A DNA stretch of 5,613 nucleotides from Pseudomonadota bacterium (GTDB taxonomy: Bacteria > Pseudomonadota > Alphaproteobacteria > Rickettsiales > Rickettsiaceae), in contig JAJZHL010000071.1 of NCBI GenBank assembly GCA_021804505.1, positions 1 to 5,613 on the forward strand, written 5' to 3'. Under the pieces are notes generated by a model, which saw only the letters and a program-made list of their open reading frames with translations, made no database searches and was not told the origin of the DNA. A program made the position numbers and the translations under genes. Of the stretch, positions 1-5,350 are shown piece after piece. How positions within the stretch are numbered: the first letter of the stretch is position 1; each line of letters begins with the position of its first letter.

Positions 1-267
1 GAAGCGCAAATCAGACCAAGGTCTGGTCTCGCTCTAAAACATGGGATTACGGTGCTCAATTCTCCGGGGACAATCGACGCTGATTACCGCGGAGAAATTA
101 AAGTTATTTTAATTAACCATTCTGATGAACATTTTGTTATAGAACGTGGAATGCGAATTGCCCAAATGGTAATAGCGAGGTACGAACAAATATTGCTAGA
201 TGAAGTAGATTCTCTTGATGAAACACATAGAGGGGTATCAGGGTTTGGCTCAACAGGAAAGTTTTAG
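1..267 (+). CDS. dut: dUTPase (dUTP diphosphatase), C-terminal part, 5' end outside window
   Basis: Hydrolyses dUTP to dUMP and pyrophosphate, keeping uracil out of DNA and supplying dUMP for thymidylate synthesis; the family is a cytosolic homotrimer. The reading frame is open from base 1, so 88 residues are visible and roughly the first 60 are missing. Four of the five trimeric dUTPase motifs are seen: RPRSGLA (motif 2, visible residues 5-11), [13 protein letters not shown] (motif 3, 20-32), [10 protein letters not shown] (motif 4, 48-57) and the glycine-rich [13 protein letters not shown]-terminus (motif 5, 77-88), which closes over the substrate phosphates. By comparison with E. coli, D26 should be the catalytic aspartate and Y29 the uracil-discriminating tyrosine. 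The first internal start-like codon (GTG at 52) is not a true start, because motif 2 lies upstream of it. The gene ends at a TAG and the next gene begins 137 bases later behind its own promoter-like sequence. Confidence 0.97.
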   Translation, partial: EAQIRPRSGLALKHGITVLNSPGTIDADYRGEIKVILINHSDEHFVIERGMRIAQMVIARYEQILLDEVDSLDETHRGVSGFGSTGKF

Positions 268-327
268 TTTTATACAATAGAGCCCATACTTGTTATAAAA
301 GCCACACTTTTTATCTCTAGTGTTTCA

Positions 328-357
328 TTTTCATATACTTAACTTGACCTTTATAAT
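328..357 (+). promoter_or_regulatory. Predicted sigma70-type promoter for the polyproline protein
   Basis: A perfect -10 hexamer TATAAT lies at 352-357. An approximate -35, TTTTCA (328-333), sits 18 bases upstream and matches the consensus at 4 of 6 positions. Transcription would start near 364, giving a leader of about 40 bases. An alternative -35, TTGACC at 344-349, has only a poor -10 partner (TACTAG, 365-370). In AT-rich DNA, TATAAT also arises by chance, so the assignment is moderate. Confidence 0.45.
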
Positions 358-391
358 TTAATAGTACTAGACTGAATATATAGAAATATAT

Positions 392-396
392 AGGAG
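392..396 (+). promoter_or_regulatory. Strong ribosome binding site fixing the start at 405
   Basis: AGGAG lies 8 bases upstream of the ATG at 405, close to ideal. The other complete genes in the window have only weak GA-rich sites, so this gene may be translated comparatively well. It supports 405 as the true start. Confidence 0.8.
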
Positions 397-404
397 AAAT
401 TATT

Positions 405-1724
405 ATGTCAAAAAAAGGTGGCGAGGATTATGTCGATGAGTGGGAAATTGTTGACAAAGCTGATCTTGCTAAAGAGCAAATTAAAAAAGTAGCAGATGCG
501 CTTGCTGCAATACAAAAGGACAGCAAGGAAGTAAATGTTGAGGCAGCTTCTAACATTATAGGAGCTGCACACCAATTGTTTAATAATGGTAAAACCTCCT
601 CCCAAGCTGAGGTAATAAATTTTAGTAAACTCGCTGAACGAATTAAAAGTAAGTCGCCAATTTTTGGGAAAATACAAGAATGGGCACAAGATTTGGTAGA
701 ATTTTTAAATAAGCAAGACACTTATGAAAAAGATGGAGACCGGCTTGAACGTATGACAGAGCAGGCTGTTAAAGATATAAAAACAATAGCACAAGTAATA
801 GCAGCTTCCGTCAAGCAACAGAGTGCACCTTTACAACCTAGGAATCCTTTAACTGAGCAATCACCATTGACGGGAATGCTAGACGCAGGCCTGACCGCTG
901 GAAAGCCGCAGCTAAATGATCAAAGCAGCATTGTAGAAAAGCAGTCTCCCACTCAACAACAAACATTCGGTGGTCCGCCACCGCCTCCACCACCACCGCC
1001 TCCAGCACAACAAACTCAAGGTGATATCACAGCAGCTATTAGAGCAGCTAAAGAGAAAAATCAGAGTCGCCAGGGGGAATCGACTGCTAAAAAAGCCGTA
1101 GGCGGTGACATGATGTCAGAATTGGCAAACAAATTAAAGAAGAGAACATCCGGGGAGATAGCTAAACCTAACGTCAACGCCAAAACTCAGATGACTGACT
1201 TAGATAGAAAAAATGCCGAAGCAATTGCAAAAGAAGAGGCAGAAAGAGCAGCAAGAAACAAGGCAATTCTTGAAAAACAGGCCAAAGAAAAAGAAGCAAG
1301 AGCAGCTAAGGAAGAAGCAGCTGCTAAACCGAAAGAGCAAGCTACCCCAACCCAGCCTAGCCAACCTATAATAAATACTGGAGCTGGAGCTCCTCCACCA
1401 CCTCCACCGCCGCCTCCTCCAGGAATGGGAGGGATTTCTACACCCACCTGGAAGCAGCAACAGGAAGCAGCTAAACTGCAGGAGCAAGGCCAGCAGCCAG
1501 TTACTGTGAAGAAGCCAGCACAACAATCTGGCGGGATGCCTATATCATCAGCTGATATATCAGGAGCTCTTGGTGGTCTTAAGAAACGAGATGCAATAAA
1601 ACCTATTAATGAGAAAGAAGGGGAAAAATCTACTACTTTACCAGCGAATCCCTTTTTGGCCCAGAAAATAGCCTTTGGTAAAGGTCAAGGTAATCCATCG
1701 GGTCAGGGTACACCTAATTTGTAA
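405..1724 (+). CDS. Polyproline, low-complexity protein with Ena/VASP- and WH2-like motifs; candidate actin-directed effector
   Basis: I do not recognise a family for the whole protein (439 residues). What is visible, in order: an acidic N-terminus with DEWEIV (11-16); a predicted helical region to about 138; a Q/S/P-rich linker; a ten-proline tract (191-200); DITAAIRAAKEKN (207-219), like the Ena/VASP G-actin-binding motif; GGDMMSELANKLKKRT (233-248), like the Ena/VASP F-actin-binding motif; a highly charged Ala/Lys/Glu helix or coiled coil (about 264-312); a second ten-proline tract (330-339); DISGALGGLKKR (384-395), another WH2-like segment; and a Gly/Pro-rich tail. There is no signal peptide or membrane segment, so export would need a dedicated system such as type IV secretion. 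Proline tracts are known to bind profilin, SH3 or EVH1 domains. A role in host actin assembly is inference. RickA of Rickettsia has a similar general design (proline tracts plus WH2) but I see no sequence resemblance, and no C-terminal acidic Arp2/3-binding segment. Own promoter and strong ribosome binding site. The ORF is certain; the function is not. Confidence 0.9.
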   Translation: MSKKGGEDYVDEWEIVDKADLAKEQIKKVADALAAIQKDSKEVNVEAASNIIGAAHQLFNNGKTSSQAEVINFSKLAERIKSKSPIFGKIQEWAQDLVEFLNKQDTYEKDGDRLERMTEQAVKDIKTIAQVIAASVKQQSAPLQPRNPLTEQSPLTGMLDAGLTAGKPQLNDQSSIVEKQSPTQQQTFGGPPPPPPPPPPAQQTQGDITAAIRAAKEKNQSRQGESTAKKAVGGDMMSELANKLKKRTSGEIAKPNVNAKTQMTDLDRKNAEAIAKEEAERAARNKAILEKQAKEKEARAAKEEAAAKPKEQATPTQPSQPIINTGAGAPPPPPPPPPPGMGGISTPTWKQQQEAAKLQEQGQQPVTVKKPAQQSGGMPISSADISGALGGLKKRDAIKPINEKEGEKSTTLPANPFLAQKIAFGKGQGNPSGQGTPNL

Positions 1725-1737
1725 TTAACTTACTCAC

Positions 1738-1767
1738 ATATAGTCGCAGTACAAGCTGCGACTATAT
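1738..1767 (+). terminator. 12-bp perfect hairpin after the polyproline gene; probable weak terminator
   Basis: ATATAGTCGCAG (1738-1749) and CTGCGACTATAT (1756-1767) are exact inverse complements around a 6-base loop, beginning 13 bases after the stop codon. The position suits an intrinsic terminator. However, no T-run follows directly; the nearest is TTTTT at about 1781-1785. Termination may therefore be partial, or the hairpin may instead stabilise the 3' end of the mRNA. Confidence 0.55.
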
Positions 1768-1804
1768 CACTCTACAAATATTTTTATGAGCAGTGATTTC
1801 ATCA

Positions 1805-1832
1805 TTGTCAGCGACTTAAAATACACTATAAT
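1805..1832 (+). promoter_or_regulatory. Near-consensus sigma70 promoter, likely for the BON-rlpA-pdhAB unit
   Basis: The -35 TTGTCA (1805-1810, 5 of 6 matches) and -10 TATAAT (1827-1832, 6 of 6) are separated by 16 bases. This is the best promoter match I see in the window. Transcription would start near 1839, giving a leader of about 240 bases before the ATG at 2080. That leader would contain both palindromic elements. The alternative of a promoter just before 2080 is weaker: TTTTAC (2045-2050) with TATTAA (2069-2074) would leave almost no leader. Confidence 0.6.
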
Positions 1833-1875
1833 GGCATAAAGCTTTAACAAGTATGTGGTCATTCCCTTATCTCCC

Positions 1876-1942
1876 TGTCATCCCCGCGAAGGCGGGGATA
1901 AAGGATGTTAATATTAGATCCTGAAATAAATTCAGGATGACA
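1876..1942. repeat. Palindromic element 1: two hairpins bounded by TGTCATCC and GGATGACA
   Basis: The 67-base unit has inverted 8-base ends, TGTCATCC (1876-1883) and GGATGACA (1935-1942). Inside are two perfect 8-bp hairpins: ATCCCCGC/GCGGGGAT (1880-1887 with 1892-1899, loop GAAG) and ATCCTGAA/TTCAGGAT (1918-1925 with 1931-1938, loop ATAAA), 18 bases apart. This resembles dispersed GTCATCCC-type palindromes of Rickettsia and Wolbachia. Copy number elsewhere cannot be seen from this window. Confidence 0.8.
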
Positions 1943-1978
1943 AACGGGGGACTCAGGGTGACTTCCTAAACAACAAAG

Positions 1979-2033
1979 GTCATCCCGAACTTGTTTCGGG
2001 ATCTCACTGGATTCCCGCCTACGCGGGAATGAC
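1979..2033. repeat. Palindromic element 2: same double-hairpin design, bounded by GTCAT and ATGAC
   Basis: The 55-base unit begins GTCATCCC and ends GGGAATGAC. Its two perfect 8-bp hairpins are ATCCCGAA/TTCGGGAT (1982-1989 with 1995-2002, loop CTTGT) and ATTCCCGC/GCGGGAAT (2011-2018 with 2023-2030, loop CTAC), 8 bases apart. It shares its architecture and ends with element 1, 36 bases upstream, but not the hairpin order: the GC-rich 'CCCGC' hairpin comes first in element 1 and second here. Element 2 therefore looks roughly like an inverted copy. Confidence 0.8.
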
Positions 2034-2079
2034 ATTAGTGTGTATTTTACGAAACTAAAATTAATAGATATTAAGAATT

Positions 2080-2706
2080 ATGCGCGCACTTACCTTTATT
2101 ATGTTTTTATCTCTGATGCTTACCGGCTGCTTGCCTGCTGTTTTCACTGCAGCTACTGCTACTACTCTAGTTGCTGCGAAAGATCAGCCTTTCAAAGAAA
2201 GTGCAGAGGATACAAAAATATCTGCGAGCATTAGTGCATCCTTTATAAAAAATAACTTCAAACAACTATACACCAAAATAAAAATCGAAGTAAACTCAGG
2301 ACGGGTATTACTAACCGGTGGCGTGGATAATGAGGACGATATCTTAAAAGCTGTCGAAATTGTTTGGGGTGTAACAGGAGTAAAAGAAGTAATTAACGAG
2401 CTAACAGTAGATAAAAATAGCGATAGTTTTAACTTAGTGCAGTATACAAAAGATGCTATGATAACTAGTCAGATAAAAACAAAAACATTTATCGATAGAA
2501 GTATAAAATGTGTGAACTACACAATAGTGACGATTAATGATATAGTATATATATTTGGTATGGCACGGTCAGTAGAAGAATTAGAAAAAGTGACTAACAT
2601 TGCTGCACAAGTTAATGGGGTAGCAAAAGTAGTAAGTCACGTAAAAATACAAGAAATGCCTGACGAAAAAAATGGACCAGTAAACCCGGATGAAGATGAT
2701 GCATAA
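2080..2706 (+). CDS. Dual BON-domain outer-membrane lipoprotein (DolP/YraP-like)
   Basis: A predicted lipoprotein of 208 residues. Residues 1-17 form a lipoprotein signal peptide with lipobox LTGC, so Cys17 should be lipidated after cleavage. Two BON domains follow, about 43-111 and 122-190. Each has the alternating beta-alpha pattern and the recurring hydrophobic-Gly-x-V ending ([12 protein letters not shown] at 97-108, [11 protein letters not shown] at 178-188). The C-terminus is acidic. Dual-BON lipoproteins of the DolP family bind anionic phospholipid and maintain outer-membrane integrity in enterobacteria; the same role here is inference. The ATG at 2080 is favoured because it puts the signal peptide at the N-terminus, although the upstream TAAGAA is a weak ribosome binding site. 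It is the first gene of a four-gene unit, and its last 17 bases overlap the next gene. Confidence 0.9.
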   Translation: MRALTFIMFLSLMLTGCLPAVFTAATATTLVAAKDQPFKESAEDTKISASISASFIKNNFKQLYTKIKIEVNSGRVLLTGGVDNEDDILKAVEIVWGVTGVKEVINELTVDKNSDSFNLVQYTKDAMITSQIKTKTFIDRSIKCVNYTIVTINDIVYIFGMARSVEELEKVTNIAAQVNGVAKVVSHVKIQEMPDEKNGPVNPDEDDA

Positions 2707-3367
2707 AGAATTTATGGTTCATCTTTATAAATTCAGCAGATTACTTGTACCATTAGTTTGCTGTATATTTCTTGCTGCCTGCTCTACTGATCCTAAAAGC
2801 AGCTTGTATAAGAAATTATCTAAAGAGGACCCTAAAAATATTCATTATCAAGGTCATTATAAAATAGGCAAAGAATATACCGTCAGAGGTAGAACCTATA
2901 AACCAACGAATGATAATAGCTTTACACAAATCGGTACTGCCTCTTGGTATGGCTCTAAGGGGAATTTTCATGGAAAGAAAACAGCCAATGGAGACAAATT
3001 TAACAAGCACATGCTAACATGTGCGCACCCGAGGTTACCTTTACCAAGCCTGGTGAAAGTTACAAATCTACATAATAATAAATCCGTTATTTTAATGGTT
3101 AATGATCGTGGTCCCTTTAAGAAAAGCCGTATTTTGGATGTCTCCGAAAAGGCTGCTACTATTTTAGGATTTAAAAATCAAGGTGTTGCAAAGGTAAAAG
3201 TACAATATTTACATCAGGATACGCAGGACTTCCTAAAAAAGATTGCGCTAAAGCCTAAAGAAAATTCTAAAGCAAAAACAAAAGTAGCGCACGAGAAATG
3301 CAGTGTTAATTGCCACGTTAAGCTGGTAAATTTAAAGCACAAATTAGCCCTTAAACAACTAGATTAA
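2690..3367 (+). CDS. rlpA: RlpA-type septal lipoprotein with DPBB domain, no SPOR domain
   Basis: RlpA proteins are double-psi beta-barrel (DPBB) lipoproteins; the Pseudomonas enzyme is a lytic transglycosylase that cleaves denuded peptidoglycan glycans at the septum. Here a lipoprotein signal ends in LAAC (Cys31 from the first ATG). The DPBB domain spans about 80-172, with GTASWYG (82-88), FHGKKTANG (93-101), AHPRLPLP (112-119), VKVTNL (122-127) and NDRGPF (138-143). H113 and D139 align with catalytic His and Asp, and D102 stands where many members have Glu. The usual C-terminal SPOR domain is absent: the protein ends in a Lys-rich tail of about 50 residues with two cysteines (C204, C208). 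The start is uncertain. ATGs at 2690, 2696, 2699 and 2714 are in frame; GGA at 2688-2690 best serves 2699, and 2714 gives the most compact signal peptide. It overlaps the BON gene and lies 15 bases before pdhA. Confidence 0.92.
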   Translation: MKMMHKEFMVHLYKFSRLLVPLVCCIFLAACSTDPKSSLYKKLSKEDPKNIHYQGHYKIGKEYTVRGRTYKPTNDNSFTQIGTASWYGSKGNFHGKKTANGDKFNKHMLTCAHPRLPLPSLVKVTNLHNNKSVILMVNDRGPFKKSRILDVSEKAATILGFKNQGVAKVKVQYLHQDTQDFLKKIALKPKENSKAKTKVAHEKCSVNCHVKLVNLKHKLALKQLD

Positions 3368-3382
3368 GAATATAGTATATCA

Positions 3383-4366
3383 ATGATTGTTCCTGGAAAA
3401 TATAAATTAAATAAAGATCAATATCTAGAATCATATAGAAAAATGGTTCTGCTTAGGAGATTTGAAGAAAAATGTGGTCAACTTTATGGCATGGGGCTTA
3501 TCGGTGGCTTTTGTCACTTATATATAGGGCAAGAAGCCATAATTACTGGTATAGACCTAGCAAAGCAGGCCGAAGATTCTACTATAACTAGCTATAGAGA
3601 TCATGCTCATATCATTATGGCAGGAACCGAGCCGAAATATGTGCTGGCAGAGCTAATGGGTAAGGCTACGGGCTGCTCCAAAGGCAAAGGAGGCTCAATG
3701 CATATGTTTGACGCTAAAAATAAGTTTTATGGTGGGCATGGTATTGTTGGCGCCCAGGTACCAATAGGTACAGGTATAGCTTTTGCCGAAAAATACAAAA
3801 ATACCAATAATATTTGTTTTACCTTTCTAGGGGATGGAGCTATAAACCAAGGGCAAGTCTATGAAGCATTTAATTTGGCTGCCTTATGGCAATTACCAGT
3901 AATTTATGTGATTGAAAATAATCAATATTCCATGGGCACCTCAGTAGCGCGTTCTACTTTTATGACTGATTTATATAAGAAAGGAGAATCTTTTGGCATT
4001 AAAGGTTATAAATTGAACGGCATGTCGCTAGAAGATGTTTACGATCACGCAAAACAGGCTGTAGAATTTGTTAGAAATGGTGGTGGTCCAGTTATACTAG
4101 AAATGAGTACTTACCGCTATAGGGGCCACTCAATGTCTGACCCAGCTAAGTATCGCAGCAAAGAAGAAGTAGAAAATTACAAAGAAAAGGACCCCTTAAC
4201 CGAAGCAAAAGAGGTAATTTTAGCCAAAAACTATGCAAACGATGCTGAGCTAAAAACAATTGAAACCGAGATAAAAGAGATTGTAAGAGAAGCGACTGAG
4301 TTTTCTGAAAATTCTCCATTGCCGGAGGAAAGTGAGCTATATACCAATGTTTATGTTAACGAGTAA
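3383..4366 (+). CDS. pdhA: Pyruvate dehydrogenase E1 component, alpha subunit
   Basis: With PdhB it forms the alpha2beta2 E1 enzyme, which decarboxylates pyruvate on thiamine diphosphate and passes the acetyl group to lipoyl-E2. At 327 residues it is the usual length for an alphaproteobacterial or mitochondrial-type E1 alpha. Visible features are RRFEEKCGQLYGMG (25-38), HLYIGQEA (45-52), YRDHAH (71-76), the GGSMHMF substrate/cofactor region (103-109), and the thiamine-diphosphate/magnesium motif, which starts GDGAINQGQ (150-158) and ends ENN (178-180). The loop YRYRGHSMSDPAKYR (244-258) corresponds to the regulated phosphorylation loop of mitochondrial enzymes; whether it is regulated here is unknown. 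The start fits the N-terminal length of homologues. TAAGAA at 3365-3370, overlapping the rlpA stop, is the only ribosome-binding-like sequence and is 12 bases away. The tight spacing suggests co-transcription with rlpA and pdhB. Confidence 0.97.
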   Translation: MIVPGKYKLNKDQYLESYRKMVLLRRFEEKCGQLYGMGLIGGFCHLYIGQEAIITGIDLAKQAEDSTITSYRDHAHIIMAGTEPKYVLAELMGKATGCSKGKGGSMHMFDAKNKFYGGHGIVGAQVPIGTGIAFAEKYKNTNNICFTFLGDGAINQGQVYEAFNLAALWQLPVIYVIENNQYSMGTSVARSTFMTDLYKKGESFGIKGYKLNGMSLEDVYDHAKQAVEFVRNGGGPVILEMSTYRYRGHSMSDPAKYRSKEEVENYKEKDPLTEAKEVILAKNYANDAELKTIETEIKEIVREATEFSENSPLPEESELYTNVYVNE

Positions 4367-4369
4367 AAT

Positions 4370-5350
4370 ATGTCACAAATAACAGTACGTGAAGCCTTGC
4401 GGGATGCAATGCAAGAAGAAATGGAACGTGATGATAAAGTCTTTATCATGGGAGAGGAAGTTGCCGAATATCAGGGTGCTTATAAAGTTACCCAGGGACT
4501 ACTAGAAAAGTTCGGCTCAAAAAGAGTAATTGATACTCCAATAACAGAACATGGTTTTACTGGAATTGCAGTAGGGGCAGCTTTTGCAGGCTTGCGTCCT
4601 ATTGTGGAGTTTATGACATTTAATTTTGCCATGCAAGCAATGGATCAAATCGTCAACTCTGCTGCCAAAACACATTATATGTCAGGGGGGGAAATAACCT
4701 GCCCCATCGTATTTAGAGGGCCAAATGGAGCAGCAAGCAGAGTTGCTGCTCAGCATAGCCAGAATTATGCTGCCTGTTATAGTCACATTCCAGGGCTAAA
4801 AGTAGTTGCTCCTTATAGCGCAGAAGATCATAAAGGGCTTCTAATGACCGCTGTGCGTGATGATGGGCCGGTTATTTTTCTGGAGAATGAAATACTTTAC
4901 GGGCACAGCTTCGATATTCCTGACACTATCGAACCAATTACTTTTGGTAAGGCGAAAATATTGCTAGAAGGAAATGATGTCACCATTGTAACATTTTCTC
5001 TGCAAGTTAAGCTTGCCTTAGATGCTGCTGTAAGTGTACGTGAACGTGGCATTAATTGTGAAGTAATAGATTTGCGTACCATCAAACCTTTAGATATTGA
5101 AGCAATACTAAAATCCGTTAAAAAGACCAACCGTTTAATTGTGGTAGAAGAAGGATGGTTTTTCGCAGGAATAGGCGCTACCATAGCAAGCTTAGTCGCA
5201 AACCAAGCATTTGATTATCTAGACGCTCCTATAGAAATTATCTCAGGCAAAGACGTCCCTCTTCCGTATGCTGTTAATCTAGAAAAATTAGCACTACCAA
5301 CTCTTGAAGAAGTAGTAAGTACTATAATAAAAATATGCCACAATAAATAG
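4370..5350 (+). CDS. pdhB: Pyruvate dehydrogenase E1 component, beta subunit
   Basis: Partner of PdhA in E1 (326 residues, full length). The N-terminal transketolase-like pyrimidine-binding domain spans about 1-175, with [18 protein letters not shown] (27-44) and [15 protein letters not shown] (57-71), where E60 should be the glutamate that activates thiamine diphosphate. FRGPNG (115-120) and AQHSQNY (127-133) follow; H129 is the conserved active-site histidine. The C-terminal transketolase domain, about 200-316, carries [12 protein letters not shown] (231-242), VVEEGW (258-263) and [10 protein letters not shown] (292-301). There is no N-terminal lipoyl domain, unlike the longer PdhB of many free-living alphaproteobacteria such as Sinorhizobium. 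The ATG lies 3 bases after the pdhA stop, with only a short GAG at 4361-4363 as possible ribosome binding site, so translational coupling is likely. Genes for E2 and E3 do not follow within the 263 bases left. Confidence 0.97.
   Translation: MSQITVREALRDAMQEEMERDDKVFIMGEEVAEYQGAYKVTQGLLEKFGSKRVIDTPITEHGFTGIAVGAAFAGLRPIVEFMTFNFAMQAMDQIVNSAAKTHYMSGGEITCPIVFRGPNGAASRVAAQHSQNYAACYSHIPGLKVVAPYSAEDHKGLLMTAVRDDGPVIFLENEILYGHSFDIPDTIEPITFGKAKILLEGNDVTIVTFSLQVKLALDAAVSVRERGINCEVIDLRTIKPLDIEAILKSVKKTNRLIVVEEGWFFAGIGATIASLVANQAFDYLDAPIEIISGKDVPLPYAVNLEKLALPTLEEVVSTIIKICHNK

Larger units (their letters stand above)
1725..2079. other. 355-base intergenic region: hairpin, promoter and palindromic elements
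   Basis: No coding sequence is supported here. In order it holds the 12-bp hairpin, a near-consensus promoter, two double-hairpin palindromic elements rich in G/C compared with their surroundings, and an AT-rich stretch leading into the BON-domain gene. The elements look like dispersed repeats of the kind common between Rickettsiales genes. Confidence 0.7.

Noticed and set aside
408..721. Two overlapping minus-strand ORFs opposite the N-terminal part of the polyproline gene
   Set aside because: Antisense shadows of a well-supported gene with a strong ribosome binding site; no recognisable protein features.
1187..1526. Two minus-strand ORFs opposite the polyproline gene, one with a polyglycine run
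   Set aside because: The glycine run is the antisense of the proline codons, and the long frames follow from the biased composition of the real gene. No ribosome binding site or family match.
405..1724. Naming the polyproline protein RickA
   Set aside because: Only the general design (proline tracts and WH2-like motifs) is shared. I see no sequence resemblance to RickA and no acidic Arp2/3-binding C-terminus.
1876..2033. CRISPR-like array suggested by repeated hairpins
   Set aside because: The units differ in length and internal sequence, spacers are not uniform, and there are no cas genes. Palindromic intergenic elements explain them better.
2040..2234. A 64-codon + strand ORF overlapping the start of the BON-domain gene
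   Set aside because: It is a different frame of the same bases and has no recognisable domain, while the frame from 2080 has a lipobox and two BON domains.
2816..3010. Minus-strand ORF inside rlpA
   Set aside because: Antisense to the DPBB-coding region; no independent support.
4897..5184. Minus-strand ORF inside pdhB
   Set aside because: Antisense to the conserved C-terminal domain of PdhB, with no features of its own.
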